Origin: Escarpia spicata
Taxonomy: Eukaryota > Annelida > Polychaeta > Sabellida > Siboglinidae
Length of the DNA stretch: 64,000 nucleotides
NCBI GenBank assembly: GCA_963995525.1
Contig: OZ023210.1
Location: forward strand, 6,408,238-6,472,237
Direction of reading: 5' to 3'
Shown here: positions 36,830-50,400 of the stretch, piece by piece
How the letters are laid out: every line of letters begins with the position of its first letter
How positions within the stretch are numbered: position 1 is the stretch's first letter
Translations under genes and position numbers: made by a program
The notes under the pieces: generated by a model
Databases searched by the model: none
Told to the model about the DNA's origin: nothing
The model's input: only the letters and a program-made list of their open reading frames with translations

Positions 36830-37310
36830 TATTCAAAACTGCACACATGGTGAAGGGTTTCAAATAAATTGTTCCGATGTATTAGTAATTAATACAATAT
36901 CATTACGTGTTGGCTTTTATGAATAAAATTGGATAATTGGATAAATTATGCTTAATCAGAAACAAAATGGGACAAATCTCCACAGACCACATATGATTCA
37001 CACTCTGTCTGAAAATGCCCCTCTCCCCGAAACAGCCTCGCTAATGGCCTGCTTGCTAGTGACACTAATGTGGTGTTTGAATGTAAGATGACACTACATG
37101 GTTCACAAACCTCACTTTATTGTCCTTCCAGCTAGATGCCGAACCCTGCCCATTATGTGGGTGAAGCCCCTCGTGAACTTGTGGCGCCCTCCGCATTGTG
37201 AAAAATATAGCTCCCAATGGGCGGGTGGCGTCCCCTGGAGTCCGTATTTGGAAAATGTGAACCCCGTTGTGAAAAAAGCTGGCTACGGGCTTGTTTCCTA
37301 AGACCATTTT
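36830..37310 (-). repeat. Third copy of a segment of the inverted duplication
   Basis: Shares CACCATGTGTGCAG-type, GTGTTGGCTTTTATGAAT, ATTATGCTTAATCAG, TCCACAGACCAC and CTAGATGCC/CATTATGTGGGTGAAG blocks with 30130-30410 (inverted) and 38030-38250 (direct). It ends with GGCTACGGGCTTG at about 37290, the terminus also found on repeat R1. Confidence 0.65.
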
Positions 37311-37687
37311 TACAGTTCATGACACAAATGTATTATTCTGTCCTGTGAAATCAAAGGTTACGTACAATTGTACGGAAAACCATCATCCCAGTAAGTGTAA
37401 TAAATTCTTGAACGTTCTGCTCGAGAACGTCACACACATTACCACGCCACATACGGTAGGTCCACGGTAAACACAACTAGGTTCCGGCGGAATATATACA
37501 AATAGCAACAATTCAAACCTGTAGTATAGATTATTATCTATGCATCGATATATTTTGAAGTAATTGTGTCCGTTAATCTTGTCTCAATCGTCGATCTATC
37601 ATTTTAGCTTCGTATCGGGCGTAACGATCTAAAGTTTAACTGTTTTTTGTACACAAAGATCAAATTTATAGATAATCGTTTTTTTTA

Positions 37688-37812
37688 TGATATATATGTG
37701 TGTGTGTGCGCGCACACACAAAGACACACACACAGTCACACAGACACACAAACACAGACACATACAGAGACATACATACACACATATATATATATATATA
37801 AATATATATATA
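37688..37812. repeat. Compound (GT)n/(CA)n/(TA)n microsatellite
   Basis: GTGTGTGTGCGCGCACACACA forms a short hairpin-capable core, followed by CACA/GACA units and (TA)n to about 37812. Confidence 0.9.
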
Positions 37813-37854
37813 TATTGGTTTACTAACTCTTAAAATAACCAATTTGTAATAATG

Positions 37855-39860
37855 ACACAGCATTTCGGCGGCCATCTTGTCGCACATCTTGGATTCTGAA
37901 AAAGGCAAGCGGCTGTGAAGTTCACACCCAGTGGATTTTGTTACTAGATGACATGGACTAATCAAACTTTTTTTGCTAGTAAATTTTAACCGCCCATTAG
38001 TTTAACAGAAAAGATACATACGTAAAACTGCAAACATGGTGAAAGGATTCGACTAATAACTCAGTTTTATTAGTAAATAGTAAAATGGCATTGCGTGTTG
38101 GCTTTTATGAATACATTTGATATAAATTATGCTTAATCAGCAATAAAATGGGACAATTCTCCACAGACCACGTCTGTTAATGAGGTGTTTGAATATAAGA
38201 TAAGACTAGCTTCCAGTTAGATACCTAACCCTGTGCATTATGTGGGTGAAGGTGTTTTTGTGTGCACAAAAAAATATATATATACATTAACGGTGGTAGT
38301 AAACCAATATATATATATATATACATTGGTTTAGTACCACCGTTAACTCTTAAACTAACCCATTGTAATAGTGACACATTGGGGAGGAAGCTTGGTATCG
38401 GGCATAACCGCAAAAAGGGCAAATTAACAATTAAAAAACATTGGGTAGAGTGATTTATTTAATTAAACTGTATTATAATGTGTTAAGTTGATTCGATGGT
38501 TTGTGGTAGTTCCAAATACTAAGATAATTTTGGACAGTGGCCCAACAACAGTTCCTGCACGGTAATTTCATTAACAAATGTCTGCCTATTGGTGGAGCAT
38601 AATATTGATTTATTCACTGCAGTGCGTGTTAAAGACGATAGATGCAACATTGTATATCTTACTAGACATCGTCTTCATCGATCATTCTAAACCAATGAGT
38701 TGCTTGCACGATCTCAATCAATTCATTGCACTCGTTAATACGTTTCTATTCCAATAAAATGCCAGGATACCTGCCGGCCATAAACACACGCATCGCCGAT
38801 CATGGCTATTTTGTATTCTACCGGCATCAGAATGCTATTTGAATACTAATTGGATTTTATCGGATCCATGAAAGCTGTCATCAAATACAGATGCGGCGGA
38901 GGAATTTGCTGCTATTATCTGTTACTGGTGGTATGCAAGGAGCTAAAGTACATACCGAACAGGAATATTTAAATATTAAATGGGTGTGAAAACAACTGAT
39001 ACAAGCAAGTATTTTTTTCAATATCAAGTGATGTCGAAATAACCGCAAAAACAAAACCCGTAACATTATGAACAATCGATTTGCGTCCGTCTAATATTCG
39101 GTGCGAAATCCAGTACGTGCAAACTATGAATAAAAGTGTATCAGTTGCAAATCTATATTGCAAAATAATATTGTTCAAACTTGGTGTTAGAATAAGTGGG
39201 GATCAAAATACCACAAGGCAGTCAAGATACTATACTACTATTCCACCCCCGGTTATGTACTTCATAGTAAATCGACCGGGGAGTCAAGTTACTATGCTAC
39301 ACAAGTTACTGCTCAGCACTTTAAGAAGGGTACCAACAGTACAATGCACGTGCATAACTGGCATGTAACACAACATTTCGAAGAAAACAAATCTACAATA
39401 GTACAACCAACTGATGTTAATTTGGTATGTAAGGTAGTATAGTCCTATAAGTATTCTTATCCGGATCCAATTTTGCAATTGAACCAGGCTGGAGGACATC
39501 ACATCTGCATGGCGCTCGACTGCACTGTGGAGCAGATATCTGCTGTGACAAACACTTGGTTATGGCGAAGATTAATATCAAGTTGATGAGACAAAAGAAG
39601 AACATAAACACAACTATCAAAGCAGGTGGTGAAACAAACACTGGATTTGTCGGCTACGCAACCAGATCTGGGACCCTGCATGGGGACTGGAAAAGCAGTG
39701 CTGGTTTCTGTTTCCCGAAGAAAGGAAGAGGTGTGACACTGCTATCTATACCAGGAAGCATGTACTGCCAGAAGACTCTAAAACGAATTACAGATATGGT
39801 CGATCAACGATAACCAAAAAGAAACAGAGATGTAGACGCGGGAACCACTAAGCCTAAGTA
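37855..39860 (-). repeat. Right arm of the large inverted duplication
   Basis: Inverted counterpart of 28030-30760. Its outer edge at 39835-39860 carries GACGCGGGAACCACTAAGCC, the 3' terminus of the LINE family at 4252-4956, matching the LINE fragment that abuts the left arm. A LINE end was therefore already part of the unit when it duplicated. Confidence 0.75.
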
Positions 39861-40495
39861 GGTGTATAAATCGTGTCAGCTGACTGTCAAATTCCTCCTT
39901 TGTGTTTTCCGAACGCTGATTGACAGCATCCACAGAAGAACGTCCATGTTGCCGACCCAGTTTATTTTTGAAACCACAAAACTGGGTCACCAGGTCTCTC
40001 TCAACAATCTCTGGCGGTTTATTTGTTTACTGTAATATGCCTATTCCTCCTCACGAGTATCAACACACTTTACTCGGCATATGTCTATTTTTTTGTCAAT
40101 TTCCCCAAAATTCAATCAGTGTGGTTGGTTTACATTTCGATGGCCGCACTATTGATAGCGTCTCGTTTTGATTTACCTTAACGCGTGTTCGGGACATATT
40201 TTCGCCCATCGTGAACTCCGTGTTCACCAAGTGCGTGAATGCGGAGCAATAAAAATTTTGTAAAGAGTTTAGCATCAACGTATTAATTTATACACTGACT
40301 CATTATACTCTTGAGAGTACGGCTGATCTGTTGTCTGTTTTATGTTTTCAAACAGTTGAGATAATAAAAATAATAAAAATTTAATAATAATGAACTTCAT
40401 TTAAACAGTGGTGTCTAGAATACGACTCTGTTCAATTATGTATACAGTTTTGCCATAATCCGATTTAGTGATGCAAACATAAAGTCAGCCTGAAA
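39861..40495. other. Unassigned sequence
   Basis: No coding or repeat homology recognised. Confidence 0.35.
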
Positions 40496-40499
40496 GAAC

Positions 40500-40690
40500 T
40501 CTTGGTATAGTGTCGATGAATCATGATGGCTATATGTCTTGCATAATTAAATGAGACTGTGTATTTAAAAAGGGAGATTACCAAATAATAACGTAGTTGT
40601 AAACCATTACAATACGCAATTTAAGTAAATTATACAATCCTGAGCACATACGAAGGATGACCTTAAAACAACATATCAGACATTAGATGC
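40500..40690 (+). repeat. Duplicated segment shared with 61600-61795 (direct)
   Basis: Shared blocks in the same orientation: ATCATG(A)TGGCTAT, ACTGTGTATTTA and CGAAGGATGACCTTAA followed by ACATATCAGACATTA. Part of the same segmental duplication that carries GPCR pseudogenes 2 and 3. Confidence 0.75.
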
Positions 40691-41930
40691 GAGTTAAAAT
40701 AATGCGTTTTCAATGGTGCTTTAATAAATTCCATGGCGGATATATGTTGCAGTTCCTCACGCAACGCATTTAATGCAAACCAACGGAAGTCAATGTAATA
40801 TAAATCCTGCACGGGAGAATCATCACTGGTCATATCGCAATGGTGTGTTTGTTTACTGTATAGTGTGTAGTTATAATGCAGCAATATTTACCCTGGGGGT
40901 AGTTCGGGCATTTTCGGGGGATAAAACGAGCTTTTTAAACTATCGATTTTTCGTAATTACTACTCATCACAATAACGCTCTTGTAGCGTGCTACATTGAA
41001 GATACCACTTTTGAAAAGACGTACTAGACGCTCAGAATGTATGATAGTAAGAAGTCTTTTTCAATTGGAGATCTCATCAAGCCATGTCTAGTTGAACCAT
41101 CGAGACTAGTCTTTGGCGAGGAACAAGGGAGAGAGAGATGAACCATATATCACTACAGGACGCAACCATTAAATCGAATATCTAAGTGATGCCATTTTTA
41201 GATAAGGCCGTTTTAGTTACAGACGTGTTAGCAAACCACTCGGTGTTTTGCACATCAATTGAACGAATCAAAATTATGTTCTATATTGTACACACTTGTA
41301 CCTGAAAAGCCATTATGTAAAAATCGGGCTGCTTTTTTCCAACTTTGTCAGTGAACATGACGAGGTTGAATCCGATTTCAGTATCCGTCTCTTCCGTATG
41401 GAGGACAGCTAGTTATCATGCAGACAGCATGTCATTGTGTGTTCAAATTAAGAATACAAATTGTCATGTTCTTGGAAAGGGGAGAACTGCTGTAACAAGG
41501 GAGAACCGCTGTAACACATCATTTCAGGTGACGTTGTCTGACAAACAGTTATTATAAATATGGGCTGTATTGCACGTGTTTTGGTGATATCAGTCAGCTG
41601 AACCTCTCAAAAGATAGGAATATGGTGACTATTCTCACAACTCAAGGCAATGTTAATTGCCGGATACCTTCGAAATTCCAGTTTTAACAACACGAAATTC
41701 AGGCTAATGAGGTCTGCAATGTTCTCCAAATTGTCAACGCCACATATAGAGAACAAAAAGTAGAGTCCGTTTGCTGATTATATCCAGGAAGCCATCCTTG
41801 GACAATTCCCAGATCTGGTACACTGTGAGAAGAACGCTTGGATACCTTTTTCAGTGGTTGAACGAGTCATCAAAGACGAAAGATGAATTATTTGGCCTGC
41901 GAGAAGGTAGCACGTTGAAAGAAGACTTTC
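40691..41930. other. Unassigned sequence present only in duplication copy 2
   Basis: This region has no counterpart in the 61.8-62.1 kb copy. No gene recognised, although a 20-base near repeat (GGGGAGAACTGCTGTAAC, GGGAGAACCGCTGTAAC) occurs at 41479-41516. Confidence 0.35.
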
Positions 41931-42850
41931 ATGATTCTGACCTGGTAACTTGGTGACGAATACCCAATTCTCACTGACATAGCTCTCGCAATACTGATCC
42001 AAATGATTTGTTGTGGAGAACTGGCATTTTCTAATAAGGGTCAATATTAACACCAATAAACAAAACGTATTGGATCTTGCTAATGACTCTGCGATGTGCT
42101 GTGGCTGTGACAATAACGTTTATCAAGAAGATGCAACTTCAACAATATTCACATCCTTTCTGCAAAGTATCGCTTGTCATACATTTGATCTTGTGAAACC
42201 AAGCTAGCTAGGTAGCTGATGTTACATTTTACTAATAAAATTATGATGAAATATATCAATTACTAAACGTTCTTATAGAAATTTCTTTTTTATGATTGTC
42301 TTGGTTCGTTTAAGAGGTAATATAGCGAAAGCGTTCTAATTAAAGATTTTAAGATGGAAATATTATTAAATATGTAATGAAAATATATGTTTTGCTTGGT
42401 TTGTTGACCCATTACTTGTATGCCATTAATTATAAAAAAATAAATACAACGAAAAAACATAATAATATTTAGTTATTTACCACGCAAATGGCCCAGTGCC
42501 AAATGGATAGCCTCGCGCAAACGTTATATTTCCTTAGATAGGTTTCATTCCGGTTTCATTTTGCACTTACAACATCGTTGTGACCTGCCGCAGCAACGTG
42601 GGTATTAAGGTGTAAAATTACGAAGTGTTGTTCATTTTTAGATTCAACGGATCAAGAGCTTAAAATGATCCCTCAATTGTTGAAATATCGTCAGTAGTCG
42701 TTTATGTATTGCTAATACATAAAAAGCAACATTTTAATAAACGGATAATTTTGACTCATATTATGTGTTGTTGATTAATATGTAAGTTCGCACAATAGAC
42801 CTGTGCAACTTAATACCCGCTTCGTTGTGGCCTGTCACATGTGCGTATAG
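41931..42850 (-). repeat. Duplicated segment shared with 26871-27752
   Basis: Inverted relative of the segment following GPCR pseudogene 1. It follows pseudogene 2 in the same transcriptional order, so segment and truncated receptor travelled together. Confidence 0.8.
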
Positions 42851-43640
42851 TCTACATTAATTGTGAATCCAACAAACCACGTGGCGATGGCCAATCCAAG
42901 AACTGTTGTCCTCGAAAAGGGACAACAGTGGTGTATTGGGTACACAATTGCAACCTAACGTTCGATTCTTAAAACGATAAGTGCATACAATGACGATTGT
43001 AGTAAGCTCCACATCGACATATCACTCAGCCATGATATACAATAGGTATCTACCACACTTTCTGATAATTCTCCCGCAGGCTTTCTTGTTGTCGTTGATT
43101 TCATGATACAGCATGATGTCACGAAGTCGATGCAACTCAGTTCAATATCAAAATGTTAGTATACGTCTTGCGCACCGCTGTCCTCTTTGAAATGAAGACG
43201 ATCACGTTCAGATTTCCGAGAATACCAAGAGCAGAAACCAAACCATACGCAATCTTTGTATACGTATTCGGCATTCGTGCGTTCGCCATTTTGTCGCTGC
43301 CTGTTGTGTTCACTGTTCCAGTCATTCGTATTTCAAGAACAAAGCTGTTATCACTGTGTTGATGCTGTGTATCATCGCATTAATAAGTATCATACATTAA
43401 AACAACATAAATCTGCTTGAACAGTTACTGTTGTTCGTTCTACCTGCAAATAAAAAGTAAGGGATCACATACAGGACGACATAAATTCGTTATACGTTGA
43501 CAAGTTGTATTCATTGTATGTTTGAAGCAAAACGATTATGATGCTTATATCGTAGCAAGCTAATCTGATTTCAAAATGCATCTTACTGAGAGCCGTTACA
43601 GATTATTGCACTGAGAAACAATTCTACACTGGTGCATCCG
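42851..43640 (-). pseudogene. GPCR pseudogene 2, truncated after TM4
   Basis: Reads from about 43443 downwards. A splice-acceptor-like CTTTTTATTTGCAG ends at 43444. The open piece from 43325 gives TGTVNTTGSDK, then IAYGLVSALGILGNLNVIVF (TM1 with intact GN), RKTYTNILILN and a stop at 43137. Later blocks are IDFVTSCCIM, LSDMSMWSLL, LIRIER, VAIVYPI and TVLGLAIATWFVGFTIN, in shifting frames. The end after TM4 is identical in position to pseudogenes 1 and 3. The 5' flank up to 43640 (GCACCAGTGTAGA) is shared by all three. Confidence 0.85.
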
Positions 43641-43960
43641 AATTAAAGTGATGGCCAACGTATGTCGTAATCGTGATCGCAAACGACCAGTTTTCGTATC
43701 GCAGAGACTGTCCAAACGTCCAATCATTGTTTGAAAGATAAGGTGTAACTTAACTGTTGGTGTACATTCATGACGATGTAATCCTATGCCATTTGCTTGA
43801 CGTTATTAAAATAAACTGCAACATTGTATTATATTAGGAATTGCATTAAAGAACACTAAAAATAATAACCTGTGAAACTTAGAATCATCAATACATGGCA
43901 TGCCTTTCCTCTTGACGTAGCCATAGCATTTGGTGTGCGTTTGCGTCTGCATATGAGTTA
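43641..43960 (-). repeat. Upstream segment shared by pseudogenes 2 and 3
   Basis: Matches 63030-63340 in the same orientation: CAACATTGTATTATATTAGGAATTGCATTA, AACTGGTCGTTTGC/TTACG-type blocks (complement) and the CTTGACGTAGCCATA edge. Absent from copy 1, where a Penelope element joins directly at the corresponding point. Confidence 0.75.
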
Positions 43961-43974
43961 TTTATAATTTTTCA

Positions 43975-45230
43975 AGACCAAGGACGGATAGCAACACACT
44001 TACAGGGCTCCTCTTAGATGTTTCTCCTTTTCCTTATTGTGCCCTTCTTCCGAAATTATCGTCTCACACCGGTTCGTCAAGGTTCTGACAACTCCTAATA
44101 TTTGATGTTTGGAGTAGTGGGACGCAAAGTCCAGGTACTGGTCAGTGTGTGTCTTCTTCCAATACACTGTAGATTTCACGCTACCATCTTCCTTTCTGGT
44201 GTACTTAGCATCAAGGAAGTGCATGGTTTTTCTGTTCTTCTTTTCTTTTGAAAATAATGCAGTCAATTGTGTTAACAATCTTCGTGTGTTGTTGCAATTA
44301 CTCTGCATGTTGTGTGTGTCCTGTGCAGATAACATCATCATCTACATATCTCTTCCAATTTCTTATTTGGTAAACGTGTGGTGTTGTGGCAAAGATTTTG
44401 TGTTCTAGATTGTTCTTGTACAAGTCCACAACAACGCCGGATATAGGACTACCCATGGCTACACCAGATTTCTGCTGGTAAATTTCTCCTCCAAATCTGA
44501 AGAATATAATCGCGAGACAAATTTCAACAGCTCCATGATGTTGTTTATTGTTAGATTGGTTCTCGTCTTGAATGTCTTGTGATTCTATAGTCTCTTTCGG
44601 ATTACTTCAAAATTCACATACTTCTTTGACAGGCGCCTTCGTGAACAACGACACAAATTCGTATGAAACAAATGTTTCGCCATCCTCCACTTTTAGCTTT
44701 GTTATCTCTTTCTTAAATTCTTGTGAGTTCACTTTGTGATGTTCTGTTTTCCCCACTAGCAGTTGGAGTATGTTTGCCAAGTCTCTGGACACTCTGTATG
44801 CTATGTTATGTGTGTAATCCACTATTGGTCACACTGATATGCCCTCCTTGTGGATTTTTGGCAAGCCGTACATGCGTGGTATTTTTTTAAGCGTTGGGTA
44901 CCAGTACTGGTAGTTGGTCTTTGGTCTTTGGCCTTTGGTGATCTTTCTTTCCTTCTCCAAAGAATTTATCATTCTGATCAGCTCTGCCTTGTACTTCCTA
45001 GTCATTTCCTTCTTTAGTTTTTCGTATGTAAATTTTGGTAGATTATCATTTCCTTCATTTACTCCTTGTATTTTTTCTTTTCCATAACGACAATGTGACA
45101 TCCCCTTTACCCGCTGGGAGTATGGTGATCGAATTCTTTTTCTGTAGTTATTTCCTGTCTGATGAGGTACGGTTTTGGAGCCTTAGCTGATTTTGACCTC
45201 CCGCGATGTCTGCACGAAGCTTCATGTTGC
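43975..45230 (-). mobile_element. Penelope-like retroelement, minus, lacking its nuclease
   Basis: From 45230 down: KNSITILPAGKG, FTYEKLKKEMTRKYKAEL, YPTLKKIPRMYGLPKIHKEG, a stop in place of the Arg before PIVDY, SRDLANILQLLVGKTEHH, the SYEFVSLFTKAPV catalytic motif A (D changed to E), GVAMGSPISGVV-type motif in a shifted frame, RYVDDDVIC in a shifted frame, HFLDAKYTRKEDGSVKSTVYWKKTHTDQYLDF and EGHNKEKEKHLRGA. The copy stops at about 43975 without a GIY-YIG domain. It supplies the RT fingers missing in the plus copy at 24.7 kb. Multiple stops make it inactive. It ends some 330 bases upstream of the pseudogene 2 flank shared by all three copies. Confidence 0.88.
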
Positions 45231-45439
45231 TTTTTATGCCGCTACAACGAACTCCTCCGTCGGTATTTTCTCCGTAACCGCGTAGTTTAGCCTCTTAGCT
45301 AATATCTTGTTCTGATTCCCTGACAGTTATATTTAGACAGGTTTATCACCCACTTTGTTAGTTTTTTCTGGTCTGATCTACTTCTGTAGTTCTCTCTCTC
45401 GATAACGTTATAGACAGACAGACAAAGAGAGAGAGAGAC

Positions 45440-47945
<2,506 letters not shown>

Positions 47946-47947
47946 AC

Positions 47948-48304
47948 CACAGTTCATCCAGACACGAAGAAGATGGTAGTTCTACGTCTACAACTGTATC
48001 TGCTTGTGACGATATTCATTATCCGGTGGCGGAAGTGACAACATTGGTGACACCTTCTTGTAGTTCTGACAACGAATCCTTAGCTTCTGGAGAAGATGAT
48101 GACCTTCCTACTACAGTCTGCGGATGTGAGATACCACCAGAAGGCTGTATGCTGACAGACATCCGGAGGACTTACTGTAACGACCCTGCATATTGGAAAA
48201 ATACTCAATACTTGATATACCATTTTACAGGAAACCGACCATCCCATAATTTGGTTACGGTTCTTTACAGATCGATGAGATCGTTCAAGTCCAAGATAGG
48301 ATAA
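47948..48304 (+). CDS. Truncated unrecognised open frame, Ser/acidic rich
   Basis: The frame is open from the LINE boundary to a stop at 48302. It begins in a His/Ser/Glu-rich stretch (KNHHSSSRHEEDGSST), passes an acidic region (SLASGEDDDLPTT) and then a cysteine-bearing region (CGCEIPPEGCMLTDIRRTYC), ending LYRSMRSFKSKIG. There is no ATG near the left end, so the N-terminus was probably cut away by, or lies beyond, the LINE at 45.4-47.95 kb. It could be an exon or a transposon protein fragment. No family recognised. Confidence 0.3.
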   Translation, partial: HSSSRHEEDGSSTSTTVSACDDIHYPVAEVTTLVTPSCSSDNESLASGEDDDLPTTVCGCEIPPEGCMLTDIRRTYCNDPAYWKNTQYLIYHFTGNRPSHNLVTVLYRSMRSFKSKIG

Positions 48305-48575
48305 GTTCAACGGGAATTCTTTGTTCGAAAGCTTGCTAATGAGGAGAGCGTAACGATGGATTGATTGGTGTGAAATCAAACAAATGAAAATGTGTATTGT
48401 TACGTCTATAAATTGTTCAGTTGCGGAAAATATCACAGAATCACGTCTCATCAGCGTAGAAATAGTCAGTAACTGTAAAGAAGGGGTCCAAAACGCGATC
48501 TGTAACATGCAATGGTTGACTATTACAGAAAGAACTGTGTTTTATTAACTTTATTGATTATTCATTAGTTGTAAT
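48305..48575. other. Unassigned sequence
   Basis: Nothing recognised. A possible terminal inverted repeat begins just to the right. Confidence 0.3.
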
Positions 48576-48739
48576 ATCGGTCCTTCCGAACTGACGCCAT
48601 GAGTAAATGAGGAGAAAGGGTGGATTACGCCACTTCCGGAGGAATATCAAGGTCAAATGTCACAGGTCAAGTAGCGCCACTTGGCATATAGACGGCGAAC
48701 TAAATAAGTATATTAACAAGCATCCCCTGGTGGAAATAA

Positions 48740-49440
48740 TGTGAACCAGATAAATAGGTCAATCAGTGCCATATTTTGATTAAACGTAGAATTAGGTCGA
48801 TGACGTCATGAAATAGGTCAATGATATCATGCAATAGGTGATGGCGCATGCACAATGATGACTATTCCCTACCGTAAAGTTTTTTATTACAGTACCACAT
48901 AAATGCACTACCTGATGTGAAAAATTATTAAAACATGTAGATGACGTCATGAAATAGGTCAATCACATCATGAAATAGGTCGATGTAATAGGTTTCTTAC
49001 GTTATCGCTTAAATTCGCTACCCTAATGTTTTTAATTATAAAAATAGGTCGATGACGTCATGAAATATATGATTACGCATGCGTATTGATGCCAGTTTCC
49101 GACGGCGGCAAGGTGGTGAATTATCTGGTCACGTGATCACTTTGCATATTTTGTATCGCCGCCTGTTGAGTAAATGATGAACTATGAAAACAGGTCAATC
49201 AGCACCACCTTCTGATTAAACCATGAACTAGGTCGATGACGTCATGAAATGGGTCAATGATGTCATGGAATAGGTCACGGCGCTTGCGCAATGATGTTTT
49301 TTCTTATAATAATGCTTAAATTCGCTTCTCTAATGTTTTGTTCTGACAGTATCGCATAAATTCCTACCCTAATGTGTGAGTTATTAAAATAGGTCGATTA
49401 CGTCATGAGATTCGATTGTCTGATGCATGTGGCGTCATGC
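48740..49440 (+). repeat. Tandem repeat with arrayed TGACGTCA palindromes
   Basis: A ~435-bp unit, GTCAATCAG at about 48759 and 49194, is present nearly twice. Within it the module AGGTCGATGACGTCATGAAATAGGTC recurs. Perfect TGACGTCA octamers lie at 48801, 48942, 49053 and 49237, with a one-base variant TTACGTCA at 49398 and weaker palindromic relatives (TGATATCA, TGATGTCA) between. TGACGTCA is the consensus CREB/ATF site, so a regulatory use is possible but unproven. The AGGTCA-like half sites beside it resemble nuclear receptor half sites. Confidence 0.8.
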
Positions 49441-49499
49441 GCGTGTTGTTTTTATTGGCTTACACAAATCACATGACGTTAAAACATAATTACCGTTGT

Positions 49500-50400
49500 T
49501 TCCATTTATGTTTCCTATTTTAGTACTTGAGCATCATAACGTCATAACATTTTAGCATTTCAGCGCGTTAGAGTCGTCTTAGTGTTTTCATTTTAGTACA
49601 TAAGCGTGTTAACCTCGTAACATTTTAATGTTTCATCACGATATACTTGTACAACTTTCTTACTTTAACACGTGAGTGTCGTAACTTTGTGACATTTCAG
49701 TGCATCTCCGAGAAAACTTTTAACATTTTAACGTTTCAAAGCGGTAGACTTCTACAAAATTCTTACTTTAACGCGTGGGTGTCGTAATTTCGTGCCAGTT
49801 TAATGCATCACCAATATAAAGTCTTACCATGTGATCGTTTCAGCGTGTAAAGTGGTGTAACATTTCTTAATATTTTAATAAATTACAGTGGTAAGTTCTT
49901 AGAATGTTTGCGTTTCAGTACGGTAGCCTTGTAACATTGTCTTACCTTAACGCGTACATGTCGTAAATGCTTCCCAGTTTAGTACATCACCGAAGTAACG
50001 TCTTAACATTTTGACGTTTCAACGTGTGAGCGTCGTATCTTCGTGTCAATTGTGTGCATGACCGAGGTAAACTTTTTTATGTTTCGACGTATTAGCGTCG
50101 TAACGTAGTGTCAGTTTAAAATGTTAGTGTTGGCGAGGTAAAATGTTCGTATTTTAATAATATGTTAGTGTTTTAATGCGTTAATATTGTAGCGCATTAA
50201 TATTTTAGTACATGTGTGCAATGCTTTCTTATACGTTTTATCATTTCATCTCGTTAGAGCAGCAACGTTTTCCAATGTCAGTAAGTCATTGTGGTAACTT
50301 CTGAACACTTTACGTTTCAACGTTCTGGCGTGATAACATGTTACTACTTTAACGCGTCTACGTGGTATCTTCGTAACCTTTTACCACCTGAGTTACTGAC
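49500..50400 (+). repeat. CpG-bearing satellite, block 1
   Basis: Diverged tandem units of about 72 bp, often paired as about 145 bp. Recurrent phrases: AGTACATCACCGAGGTAACG, TCTTAACATTTTAACGTTTCA, CGCGTTAGAGTGGTAACATT and ACTTTAACGCGT. No coding. CpG dinucleotides are abundant and conserved in position. Confidence 0.8.

Noticed and set aside
37065..37307. Overlapping open frames on both strands
   Set aside because: Lie in a dispersed repeat and are not conserved in its other copies.
48740..49440. CRISPR array
   Set aside because: Repeat modules are irregularly spaced and palindrome-centred with related, not unique, intervening DNA, and this is animal DNA.
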